A program made the translations under genes and the position numbers. Below the pieces are notes generated by a model. That model did no database searches. It had not been told where the DNA came from and saw only the letters and a program-made list of their open reading frames with translations. Below, piece after piece: positions 45,139-55,942 of a stretch of DNA of 64,000 nt (positions are counted from its first letter, which is position 1; each line of letters begins with the position of its first letter). The stretch is from Notospermus geniculatus (taxonomy: Eukaryota > Nemertea > Pilidiophora > Heteronemertea > Lineidae): contig NMRB01001553.1 in assembly GCA_002633025.1 (NCBI GenBank), positions 11,642 to 75,641 on the forward strand. The letters run 5' to 3'.

Positions 45139-47276
45139 ATGGAGTTTTCACTCGTACCAGGTTGGTTTCTTGTTGCTCTCGTCTGCATTGCTTCATTCCA
45201 TGGAGTACACACAATCACGGTTAAAACAGATATCGGCGAAGTCGTAGGATTTGAGGCAAACTGGGGGGACAAGAAGCTGCAGAAATTCCATGGGATACCC
45301 TACGCAGAAGCCCCCATAGGGGAACTTAGATTCCGGGCTCCGGTTCCCAAGGTGCCTTTCACGGAACCTTTTCATGCTGATAAATTTGGCCATTGCTGTT
45401 CTCAATCAGATGAGTGGCTGAAGAAAATGATATTCCCCACCAGTGAGGCACAAAATTTTGACATGAGCGAGGATTGTCTGAGTCTGAATATTTACGTTCC
45501 AAACGGTGGTGAAAGCCAAAAGGCTGTGATGGTTTGGCTTCATGGAGGCGGGTTCACGTTGGGTGCCGGGATGCAGTATGACGGATCCAAGATGGTTGCC
45601 GTGGCTGACGTCATCGTTGTCACCATTAACTACCGTCTCGGGCTCCTCGGCTTCTTCACGACTGGAGACGAAAGTGCTTCTGGCAACTACGGCCTGCTTG
45701 ATCAACAGTTGGCTCTAAAATGGGTGAACAGGAACATTGGTGTATTTGGTGGTGACAAAGACAGGGTCACTATCTTTGGTGAATCAGCCGGTGCAGGTTC
45801 GGTGACCTGGCAGATGCTTGCACCCAGTAATGATGGACTTTTCCAACGAGTTATTGCCGAGAGTGGGACGGCTCTAGCCATCTGGGGGTTTCCAGACCCA
45901 AAGATTGCTATTCAGTACACGGACATCCTAGCTGAGAAACTAGGCTGTTCCAACACTGATTCAAGGCGAGTTGTCTCTTGCATGCAAGGCGTCCCTACCG
46001 ATGACCTGAAGAGTACAACGGGGGGTTACCCTCATTCTGAATCTCTTGGGCGTAATTTTCCAGCTGGTCCGCGAGTGGATGGAGTCATCTTCCCCTATTC
46101 ACCAAAATCCAGAGTACCAAACGAACGGATGGAGGATCAGCCATTTTTTCGATCCCTAGACTTCATCATAGGGGCAAACAGATACGAAGGGTCACCTTTC
46201 ATCGCGTTTATGCTGGAGCCAGCGTTTAAAGCCCAGACAAACCTCAGTCTCTATGATGGGGTGCCGAAGGATTGGTTCCTTCAGTTTGCCAAGTCTTGGA
46301 CTAACGACGACGATGATCGTGTTGTGGAAGCTCTTTGGTGGCTTTACGCGACATCAGTGATAGGCAACACCAGAGACATGATGCCGGCCCAAGAACTTCC
46401 CGAATTCATAGGCGACACCATGTTTTACGACGGTACCAATAAATTTTTGAAACGCCACGCGGCTGGAACGTCAGAGACTGGCGGATCGACCTTCATGTAC
46501 AGTTTCCTACCAATGCCAGGTAAATTGGTCGGGACGTTTTGTGACGCCCTGTCACGTGAGCCGTGTGTAGACGGCGCCATTCACGGAGACGAACTTGGCT
46601 TTCTTTTCGGTGGCGCTACACTCAAGGAGAATGAGGAAAAGTTAGACGAAGGAGATGTCGCCCTGTCTGACGCTATGATCGCCTACTGGACGAACTTTGC
46701 CAAAACTGGGTAAGTAGTGTCCGAATCATTGGGTTTCGTCGATGGGCTGCTGTGAAACCCATGGCGTGTTTACGGACAATCGTGTGCAGTGCTCAGTGCA
46801 GTTATAAGGCTATATCACGACCAGTTCACCCATACCCAGCCTTGCATGCTTGCGTTGACATGACAATGTCGTGCCTGCAGTTTGGGTAGGCGTATTAGCT
46901 TTGGCGTCAGAGTGGAACTCGGTTGCAGATCCAATCTTACTTGATGTGGGCTACTACTCCTTGTACACAGTCTCTTGTTCTTGTGACCACATTACGGTCA
47001 TCTTATCAACTTAGGCTATACCCTAATTCAATCTTATCATCCAGTGATCCAAACCAGCCCACACCGGTTCCCCGTCAGTGGCCTCAGTACAAACTTGGAG
47101 AGGAAGAGTTCATCGAATTCGACATCAAGAACAGACAACTCGATCTGAGGATCAATGCATTCTACAGAAACAGATACGCGAGTTTCTGGCATGACGTCAT
47201 GCCGTTGATAGCGCGCCCTCTGGTGGAGACAGCAGCACCTCCAAAAGCCAAGTCGTCAATGAAGACTGAACTTTGA
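45139..47276 (+). CDS. Carboxylesterase type B, copy C (intact; two exons)
   Basis: Predicted ER-luminal carboxylic ester hydrolase of the cholinesterase/carboxylesterase alpha/beta-hydrolase family. Exon 1 is 45139-46709, donor GTAAGT; exon 2 is 47045-47276, acceptor ATCATCCAG. The split Gly codon gives a 600-residue protein. Residues 1-24 look like a signal peptide. HGGGF (135-139) is the oxyanion loop. The triad is Ser216 in GESAG, Glu350 in NRYEG and His482 in IHGDELGF. Cys87-Cys113 and Cys270-Cys281 have the spacing of conserved family disulfides. A sequon lies at Asn368. The C-terminus KTEL resembles KDEL-type retention signals, as in vertebrate liver carboxylesterases (HIEL/HTEL). The Trp of the cholinesterase choline site is replaced (Glu103), arguing for a general esterase. 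The substrate is unknown. A possible poly(A) signal lies at 47984. Confidence 0.93.
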
Positions 47277-48191
47277 TCAACATCATCAGTTTGTAATTTA
47301 GAATAATTTTGCATCTCAACTTATTTCCGACGCCTTTGGTCCGTTTTTTATATCAATGAGTGATTTAGAGAATATTGCGTCTCGTAAATTTTTCCAATGC
47401 ACTTTTAATAAGGATATGAAACTCGGTGATTTTCAAAAAGTGCTGTGCGGCTCGGTGTACTGTCTGACATACAAGGCGTACTGTTTACTACTCTTATGAA
47501 ACACGTTAATTTGAAGAGTTGCAAACCTGGAAATCATATCATCCATCGTGACTGATAGCAAAAATAGATAAGCGAGCGAACAGTGTCGCTGTATATATTG
47601 TATGGAGCGAGCTTGTACTCTATTATGTTGATTAGGTTCCCAGTGACGTGGTGAATGCTCCATGGTGTGGTGATAACTGATTTGTTTGGGTGCCAGTAAT
47701 TAACACTTAATTGAAAAAGTGAATTGACGGTGGGAATTTATCATGAAAGACTAGCATTTTTTAATAACCGAAGCTTGAAAAAATGTTCCTAGTTCCTTTA
47801 ATTTGAAGAGTTGCAAACCAGCAGAAAATCTCATCATCCATCGTGACTGATGGTCGGATGTTTTATAGACCTTCGACATTCCACTGCCGCCGAAATTCCT
47901 GACCAGATCACACAACGTGACGTCATCTTTTTGCGACCGTTTATCGCCGATACCGTCTTTGCCATTTTAAAAGGCCTGAAAGCAATAAAACGGGTGCGTT
48001 TCAATTGTTTTTCTCTTGCCACGTATTACTTGTCGTCCATTTTTCTACTTGTGTGTCTGAGGACGGCTTTCCACTGAAGTGTTTCCGTGCGCGGAAACGC
48101 CCGAAAACGATTTTTTCAGCGCCGTGAGCAAAGCCGCGGAAAAAACAATGCTTTCGAGGGTCTGCCACTCGAAGATCGCGTGAAAGGCTAA

Positions 48192-48319
48192 AGGCCCGTT
48201 TCCACTTGAGCGTTTTACGCCGCGTTTTGACGCTTCGCCCATTGTTTGGAAGCAGAGCGACGGAAAATAACAAAAGATTTGACGCATCACGCGTAAAACG
48301 CTCTAGTGGAAACGGGCCT
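48192..48319. mobile_element. 128-bp PIF/Harbinger-like MITE in spacer C-D
   Basis: The ends AGGCCCGTTTCCACTTGAG and CTCTAGTGGAAACGGGCCT are inverted; the inner arms share GCGTTTTACGC-type words. TAA (48189-48191) and TTA (48320-48322) flank it. The homologous G-H spacer reads GGCTAAGAATCC at ~59969, the exact empty site. Same family as 23796-23978. Confidence 0.9.
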
Positions 48320-48627
48320 TTAGAATCCATTCACGTGATTTTCGAGCGGCGCAATGCCACATCCTTTGTCCTTGACCAACGGCGCGGAAACAAACAATGC
48401 TTTCTAGCATCTGACGCTCGAAAATTGCGTGAATGGACAGCCAACCTTCAGGCGGCCGTCCATTGCAGCATTTCCATGCGCGGAAACACTCAAAAGCATT
48501 GTTTTTTCCGTGCCGTGACCAACGACACGAAAACAAACAATGCTTATCAAACAGTATGTAGGTTTAGATATGGTGCAAAAAAACCCGGCTGTCGAGATAA
48601 TTTCTCTCTAACTAGGCCTTGATAACC

Positions 48628-48760
48628 CGCGCATGCGCACTTTTCTGGTAGGCAAAACAACGCAAAGTGATTGTTCAAGAGATACGAATTTGCCCCACTC
48701 ACGCACTGTGTCCCCAACAGGCCTGCGCGAGATTGCCTACCAGATGTAACTGCGCATGTG
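48628..48760. mobile_element. Foldback element in the copy D upstream region
   Basis: GCGCATGCGCACTTTTCTGG and TGGTAGGCA on the left pair imperfectly with TGCCTACCA and CTGCGCATGTGCAG on the right. It separates the AGATAA box of copy D from its leader. CGCGCATGCGCA also matches an NRF1 site. Confidence 0.6.
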
Positions 48761-48844
48761 CAGTTTGGAAGAAATTCAAGATGGCGGGGCCGTCGAAACG
48801 ATGAATAGATATTTCGCGTCCTTGGATCGACCTCTCCAGTCAAC

Positions 48845-50088
48845 ATGGAGTTTTCACTCGAACCAGGTTGGTTTCTTGTTGCTGTCGTCTGCGTTGCTTC
48901 ATTCCATGGAGTACACACTGTCACCGTTAAAACAGATGTCGGCGACATCGTAGGATTTGAGGCAACTTGGGGGAATAAGAAGCTGCAGAAATTCCATGGG
49001 ATACCCTACGCAGAAGCCCCCATGGGGGATCTTAGATTCCGGGCTCCGGTTCCCAAGGCACCATTCACGGAACCTTTTCATGCTGATAAATTTGGCCCTT
49101 GCTGTCCTCAGCTAGGTGGGTCGCTTGAGAAAAGGGTATTCCCCACCAGTGAGGCACAAAATTTTGAGATGAGCGAGGATTGTCTGAGTCTGAATATCTA
49201 CGTTCCAAACGGTGGTGATAGTCAAAAGGCTGTGATGGTCTGGATTCATGGAGGCGGGTTCACGATCGGTGCCGGGATGCAGTATGAGGGATCCAAGATG
49301 GCTGCCGTGGCTGACGTCATCGTTGTCACCTATATGGATCGACCTTCATGTACAGTTTCCTACCGATGCCAAGTAAATTGGTCGGGTCGCTTGGTGACAT
49401 CCAGTCACGTGATCCGTGGGTAGACGGCGCCATTCACATGGATGAGCTTGGTTTTCTTTTCGGTGGCGCTGCACTGAAAGAGAATGAGGCAAAGATAGAC
49501 GAAGGAGAACTCGCCCTGTCTGACGCTATGATCGCCTACTGGACGAACTTCGCGAAAACTGGGTAAGTGGTGTCCGAATCATTTGATTTTGTCGATGGAC
49601 TGCTGTGAACCCACGGCGTGTTTACGGAAAGTCGTGAGCAAGTCTCGGTACAGTTAGGCTTCGTCACGACCAGTTCACCCATACAGAGCCGAGTTGAGAT
49701 GTCGTTTCTGTAGTTTGGGTTTTCGCTTTGGTGTCACAGTGAAATTCGGTTGCAGATCCAATCTTACTTGATGTACTCCATGTACACAGTCTCTTGTTCT
49801 TGTGACCACATTACGGTCATCTTGTCAACTTAGGCTATATCTGTCTTATCATTCAGTGATCCAAACCAGCCCACACCGGTCCCCCGTCAGTGGCCTCAGT
49901 ACAAAGTCGGAGAGGAAGAGTTCATCGAATTCGACATCAAGAACAGACAACTCGATCTGAGGATCAATGCATTCTACAGAAACAGATACGCGAGTTTCTG
50001 GCATGACGTCATGCCGTTGATAGCGCGCCCGCTGGTGGAGACAGCAGTACCTCCAAAAGCCAAGTCGTCAATGAAGACTGAACTTTGA
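48845..50088 (+). pseudogene. Esterase copy D, internal deletion
   Basis: Exon 1 is homologous from the start codon to GTTGTCACC (~49330), then jumps to GGATCGACC (the GGSTFMYSFLPMP region). Relative to copy C, 858 bp are missing and five bases (TATAT) fill the junction. The nucleophile Ser and the acid residue are gone and the frame shifts, so the initiating frame ends at 49423. The remainder of exon 1 (to 49562, donor GTAAGT, His segment AIHMDELGF) and exon 2 (49857-50088, -KTEL) are open in their own frames. No active enzyme can result. Confidence 0.9.
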
Positions 50089-51584
50089 TCAACATCATCA
50101 GTTTGTAATTTAGAACAATTTTGCATCAACTTACAACTTGTATTTCCGATGGCTTTGGTCCGGTTTTTTTATCAATGAGACTAGGGTTAGGCCTCGTTCA
50201 CACGGGCACGCATATGGCGTATAGCGTAACGCGTAGAGCGTAAAAATACTTCTGGCTTGAGTCAATGAGCTGTCCACATGACTGGCGTCAAGGGGCGTAT
50301 GCGTATAACCAAAAATACATGTACATGTAGATCTTTTTGGTATAACGTAGCATTAGTAACGCGCCCAAATACCTCTGCAACAATTCCTTTTCTGACTGAA
50401 GCCCTGCAGGCATGCGCCTCTCTGTGGTTCTTTATCTCGTTTTGGACCATTTTGTCATGTTTTTTATCACAATATTCTACCCTTTTTGGCTTCTGACTAC
50501 TTTGAGAGAGCCAACTTAGGTTATTGGAACAACTTCTGCTACATCTTCTGCATCGTTATTGATACGTCGTCATTAACCTAGTACTGTCAACGTTTGGAAT
50601 TTGGATGTTTGAAACTTGGACAATAAAGGTGTACACCCATCCAACTTATGTTGTTGGAACATCTTCTGCTACATCTGCTGCATCGTTATTGATACATCAT
50701 CATTAACCTGAGTACTGTCAACGTTTGGAATTTGGATGTTTGAAACTTGGACAATAAAGGTGTACACCCATGATGCATCCTGACGCTTGAGTTGGTGTCT
50801 CGTTATTTGGTCACCACAATCAAACAGTATGTAAGTTTAGATACATGTATCGTGCATGGTAAACCGGGTGTTTACCTGCGTTCGAAGATACGGTATATGA
50901 CCTATAAACTCGCCAGCCCAGTGGTACGGCGTTCCGCGTTATCGCTTTGCTCCACTTGTGTACCACTTGCTTCAAACGCCCTCATCACTTCTGCTCGGAA
51001 TGAGCAGAATGAATAAAAACTGATCTATAGCTAGTTTTTCACCCTAATAAAAGCATAATCGTACTTTCAAGTTTAGAAGTGTACCAAAACACCGAACACA
51101 CCATGATTTTTAAACATTTATTCATTATTTTGTGTTACACTTTTTTTGCGGTGGATTACACGTACCGACCGGGTATGGCTGTGCTTCGGTTCGGTCGTTC
51201 CGGCAGAAATAGTTTCTATTTTAGAAGCAACCCCTAATGGACCAATCAGCTTTGTCGAATTTGATCACATGATTTTGTGAGTGTACACATAACCACGTGC
51301 AACAAGGAGGCAGCCATCTTATGGCAGCCATCTTAAATGACGTCATTCCTACGCGAAAAGAAGTACGGGGCACTGCATGGCGTTTGAAGGCAGAGTTAGT
51401 AGGGTGAAACCGTCTGACCTCTGCGTTGGAGATTGTATATATGACCCTCCAGACAGGAGATAATTTCTCTCTGGCCTTGATTATTAGTTCTACCGAAAAT
51501 AGATAAATTAGATCTATTTTTGGTTCTACCCACAGCCCGTGCAGTAGATATTTCCGCGTCCTTAGATCGACCTCTCCAGTCAAC
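50089..51584. repeat. Spacer D-E (class II)
   Basis: Homologous to spacer F-G (55943-57266) across most of its length: CCTCGTTCACACGGGCACGC, GACTGGCGTCAAGGGGCGTA and CCGACCGGGTATGGCTGTGC. It contains a ~131-bp module duplicated in tandem (~50510-50770) that is single in F-G. The short frames shared by the two spacers are not recognised. Confidence 0.8.
50622..50758 (+). terminator. Duplicated poly(A) signal module
   Basis: AATAAA in GGACAATAAAGGTGTACACC occurs at 50622-50627 and again at 50753-50758, 0.53-0.67 kb after the copy D stop. The matching single site after copy F is at 56452-56457. Confidence 0.4.
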
Positions 51585-52050
51585 ATGGAGTTATCACTCG
51601 AACCAGGTTGGTTTCTTGTTGCTCTTGTATGCATTGCTTCATTCCATGGAGTACACACCATCACGGTTAAAACAGATGTCGGCGATATCGTAGGATTTGA
51701 GGCAACCTGGGGGGACAAGAAACTGCAGAAATTCCATGGGATACCCTACGCAGAAGCACCCGTGAGGGATCTTAGATTCCGGGCTGCGGTTCCAAAGGCG
51801 CCATTCACGGAACTTTTTCATGCTGATAAATTTGGCCCTAGCTGTCCTCAACTAGGTGAGTGGCTGGAGAAAATAGTATTCCCCACCAGTGAGGCACAAA
51901 ATTTTGAGATGAGCGAGGATTGTCTGAGTCTGAATATTTACGTTCCAAGCGGTGGTGGTAGTCAAAAGGCTGTGATGGTTTGGATTCATGGAGGCGGGTT
52001 CATAATGGGTGCCGGGATGCAGTATGACGGATCCAAGATGGCTGCCGTGG
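51585..52050 (+). pseudogene. Esterase copy E, exon 1 5' fragment
   Basis: Homologous to copy G (shared APVRDLRFRA, GGGFIMGAGMQ) from the start codon through AAV (~residue 155). At 52050 it breaks into unrelated sequence, ending the frame at 52076. The oxyanion loop is present; Ser, Glu and His segments are missing. An intact exon 2 (52712-52943) follows 0.65 kb later, after a single-n join (52696), so part of the gene may be lost to assembly. Confidence 0.85.
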
Positions 52051-52053
52051 TAA

Positions 52054-52470
52054 GCATGGCGCACACGGGCGACTAAAATGGGGGTGACTACAGATGCGAC
52101 TACTACGTCGCATGCGATAATTACCTTTGAGGTCGATCAGTGAAGTCATCCGCGACATCACTGATCTTCCAATGAAGAATTTGTCGCAAACGAGGCGACA
52201 AAAACTAAAAAAACTAAAAATATGTTCAGTCGCTGCTGTGGTCGCAAGGCCGGTCACCGAGAAAATCACTCGAAAAATCGCCCGTGGGGGCAGGCTTAAA
52301 GGGCCTCTAGAGGCAGCCAGCATGGCAGGGGAAAACCCCGGGGAAAACCCAGGTTGAATACCTCGTAGCAGTGATTATTACGTTAAAGTGGCGCCGCCTG
52401 GCCGAAGAACCAGTACTGATAGTAGCCTAATGGCGAGCTGCCTCTAGAGGCCCTTTAAATTAAACAGGCC
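52054..52470. mobile_element. Foldback material interrupting copy E
   Basis: Two nested symmetries: CACACGGGCGAC (~52061) against TCGCCCGTGGG (~52278), and AAAGGGCCTCTAGAGGCAGC (~52298) against GCTGCCTCTAGAGGCCCTTT (~52439). The second pair is perfect over 20 bp. Non-coding. Confidence 0.6.
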
Positions 52471-52711
52471 TGCTAAAATGCAGCAACCTCTGCTTTTGTA
52501 ACAGCATCTCGTCGTTGTCTTCGCGTGCAGCCATGGCTGTCACTAGTAGACCTTTATCCCATTCAACAGTCTGGGCAACAGTTGTCAAAGAGTTGTTGCA
52601 CAGACACTTCAACAACAGTCTGGCTCCACACAATAGCTGAACTGTTGGAGTGACAGTATGGACAAACTGAGAAACTTTTTTTCAAAAGGGCCTAANTATC
52701 TTATCATTCAG

Positions 52712-52943
52712 TGATCCAAACCAGCCCACACCGGTCCCCCGTCAATGGCCTCAGTACAAAGTCGGAGAGGAAGAGTTCATCGAATTCGACATCAAGAACA
52801 GACAACTCGATCTGAGGATCAATGCATTCTACAGAAACAGATACGCGAGTTTCTGGCATGACGTCATGCCGTTGATAGCGCGCCCTCTGGTGGAGACAGC
52901 AGCACCTCCAAAAGCCAAGTCGTCAATGAAGACTGAACTTTGA
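52712..52943 (+). pseudogene. Esterase copy E, exon 2
   Basis: Intact 232-bp terminal exon after acceptor ATCATTCAG, encoding DPNQPTPVPRQWPQYK to -KTEL. Only 15 bp of intron remain before the single n at 52696. Confidence 0.85.
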
Positions 52944-53262
52944 TCAACATCATCAGTTTGTAACTTAGAACAATTTTGCATCAACTTATTTCCGACAGCT
53001 TTGGTCCGTTTTTTATCAATGAGTGATTTAGAGAATATTGCGTCTCGTAATTTTTTCCAATGTACATGTACATACTATTAATAAGGATATGAAACTCGGT
53101 GATTTTCAAAAGTGCTGTGCGGCTCGGTGTACTGTCTAACATACAACGCGTACTGTTTACTATTCTTATGAAACACGTTAATTTGAATAGTTGCAAACCT
53201 GGAAACAGTTTAGATATCGTGCATGTAATCCGGTGTCTGCCTGTGTCAGAAGATACGGTATA
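52944..53262. other. Spacer E-F, 5' part
   Basis: Matches the beginning of the class I spacers (ATATGAAACTCGGTGATTTT as after C and A), then the common upstream segment (GATATCGTGCATGTAA). No gene seen. Confidence 0.6.
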
Positions 53263-53676
53263 TCGGGTGTCCCAAAAAAAGTGAACCGCTTTTTGACAAG
53301 TATTTTCTCAGCGATAGATAAACCGAATTCATTGGAATTTTTCACAGAGTAACCTCAGGATATCATCAACAAGTCTGCAAAATATCTAAGAGATCAGTCA
53401 CACATTGCGCGAGTATTGTCAAATTCAAAACAGCATGTCAAAAAATCCAATGTCAGAGCTAATGCAATGTGACCTTCATCATGTTCACGCAGGTGTTGAC
53501 ATGCTGTTTTGAATTTGACAATACTCGCATAATTTGCGACCGATCTCCTAGGTATTTTGCAGACTTGGTGATGATACCCTAAGCTTACTCTGCGAAAAAT
53601 TCCAATGAATTCGGTTCATCGGTCGCTGAGAAAATACTTGTCAAAAAAAGCGGTTCACTTTTTTTGGGACACCCGA
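53263..53676. mobile_element. 414-bp Tc1/mariner-like MITE upstream of copy F
   Basis: Inverted repeats of ~178 bp start TCGGGTGTCCCAAAAAAAGT and end ACTTTTTTTGGGACACCCGA, around a ~55-bp centre. TA flanks it (53261-53262 and 53677-53678). Paralogous upstream regions of B (~41700) and the G-H spacer (~60265) show the unoccupied site in ATATGACCCTC context. No transposase. Confidence 0.95.
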
Positions 53677-53795
53677 TATAACCCTCGAGACAGGAGATAA
53701 TTTTTCTTTTATCTAGGCCTTGATTAATAGTTCTACCGATAGCCCGTAGTCTACAGTAGATATTTCGCGCCCTTGGATCGACCTCTCCAGTCAAC

Positions 53796-55942
53796 ATGGA
53801 GTTTTCACTTGCACCAGGTTGGTTTCTCGTTGCTCTCGTCTGCATTGCTTCATTCCGTGGAGTACACACTGTCACTGTTAAAACAGATGTCGGCGATATC
53901 GTAGGATTTGAGGCAACTTGGGGAGACAAGAACTTGCAGAAATTCCATGGGATACCCTACGCAGAAGCCCCCATAGGGGATCTTAGATTCCGGGCTCCGG
54001 TTCCCAAGGCGCCTTTCACAGAGCCTTTTCATGCTGATAAATATGGCCCTTGCTGTCCTCAATGGTGAGTGGCTTGAGAAAATGATGTTGCCCACCAGTG
54101 AGGCACAAAATTTTGAGATGAGCGAGGATTGTCTGAGTCTGAATATCTACGTTCCAAACGGTGGTGATAATCAAAAGGCTGTGATGGTCTGGAATCATGG
54201 AGGCGCATTCACGATCGGTGCCGGGATGCAGTAGGATGGATCCAAGATGGCTGCCGTGGGTGACGTCATCGTTGTCACCATCAACTACCGTCTCGGTCTC
54301 CTCGGCTTCTTCACGACTGGAGACGAAAGTGCTTCTGGCAACTACGGCCTGCTTGATCAACAGTTGGCTCTAAAATGGGTGAACAAGAACATTGGTGCAT
54401 TTGGTGGTGACAAAGACAGGGTGACTATCTTTGGTGAATCAGCCGGTGCAGGTTCGGGGACCTGGCAGATGCTTGCACCCAGTAATGATGGACTTTTCCA
54501 ACGAGTCATTGCCGAGAGTGGGACGGCTCTAGCCGTCTGGGCGTTCCCAGACCCAAATATTGCTATCCAGTACACGGACATCCTAGCTGAGAAACTTGGC
54601 TGTTCCAACACTGATTCGAGCCGAATTGTCTCTTGCATGCAAGGCGTACCTGCCGATGACCTGAAGAGTACAGTGGGGAGTTACCCTCATGCTGAATCTC
54701 TTGGGCGGATGTTTCCAGCTGGACCGCGAGTGGACGGAGTCCTCTTCCCCTATTCACCAAAGTCCAGAGTACCAAACGAACGGATGGAGGATCAGCCATT
54801 TTTTCGATCCCTAGATTTCCTCATAGGGGCAAACAGATACGAAGGGTCGCTTCACATCTCGATGTTGCTGGAACCAGCGTATAAAGCCCAGACAAACCTC
54901 AGTCTCTATGATGGGGTGCCGAAGGATTGGTTCCTTCAGTTTGCCAAGGAGTCTTTTTCTTTTACTGGCGACGACGATGATCGTGCTGTGGAAGCTCTCT
55001 GGTGGCTTTACGCGACGTCAGTGATAGGCAACACCAGAGACATGATGCCGACCCAACAGCTTTGTGAGTTCGTGGGGGACAGCATGTTTTACGACGGCAC
55101 CAATAAATTTTTGAAACGCCACGCGGCTGGAACGTCAGAGACTGGCGGATCGACCTTCATGTACAGTTTCCTACCGATGCCGAGTAAATTGGCCTGGTCG
55201 CTTGGTGACATCCAGTCACGTGAGCCGTGGGTAGACGGCGCCATTCACACGGATGAGCTTGGTTTTCTTTTCGGTGGCGCTACACTGAAAGAGAATGAGG
55301 CAAAGATAGACGAAGGAGAACTCGCCCTGTCTGACGCTATGATCGCCTACTGGACGAACTTCGCCAAAACCGGGTGAGTGGTGTCAGGTTCATTTGATTT
55401 CGTCGACCGGCTGCTGTAATTGAAACCCACGGCGTGTACGGACAGTCGTGTGAAATGTTCAGTGCAGTTAGACTTCATCACGACTAGTTCACCCATACCA
55501 AACCTTGAGTTGACATGACCATGTCGTTTCTGCAGTTTGGGTATTTATGCCTTGGTGTCAGAGTGGAACTCGGTTGCAGATCCAATCTTACTTGATCTTG
55601 GCTACTACTCCGTGTACACAGTCTCTTGTTCTTGTGACTACATTGTCATCTTGTCAGCTTAGGCTATACTGTAATTCTACATGTAAGCTTACATGTATCT
55701 TATCATTCAGTGATCCAAACCAGCCCACACCGGTCCCCCGTCAATGGCCTCAGTACAAAGTCGGAGAGGAAGAGTTCATCGAATTCGACATCAAGAACAG
55801 ACAACTCGATCTGAGGATCAATGCATTCCACAGAAACAGATACGCGAGTTTCTGGCATGACGTCATCCCGTTGATAGCGCGCCCTCTGGTGGAGACAGCA
55901 GCACCTCCAAAAGCCAAGTCGTCAATGAAGACTGAACTTTGA
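53796..55942 (+). pseudogene. Esterase copy F, frameshift plus nonsense codon
   Basis: Full-length copy with the canonical two-exon structure: exon 1 to 55373 (donor GTGAGT), exon 2 55711-55942 ending -KTEL. A 2-bp deletion at ~54063 (CCTCAAT-GGTGAG) ends the initiating frame at 54066-54068. Further on, TAT has become TAG at 54232-54234 (GMQ-stop-DGSK). Downstream the frame is open for 376 codons and keeps GESAGAGS, NRYEGS and IHTDELGF. The oxyanion loop is altered to NHGGAF, with Val to Gly after GAGS. A possible poly(A) signal is at 56452. It may be transcribed but cannot make the full enzyme. Confidence 0.92.

Larger units (their letters stand above)
47277..48844. repeat. Spacer C-D (class I)
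   Basis: Homologous to the G-H spacer (59363-60374), including the CGCGTGAAAGGC and GCGGAAACAAACAATGCTTT runs. Within it, GTTTCCGTG/CGCGGAAAC words recur in both orientations. It carries two private foldback insertions (48192 and 48628). AATAAA at 47984-47989 may terminate copy C transcripts. Confidence 0.75.

Noticed and set aside
45139-47276. Acetylcholinesterase identity for the array
   Set aside because: Family fold and triad match, but the choline-site Trp is absent and the C-terminus is an ER-retention-like KTEL, which fits a carboxylesterase better.
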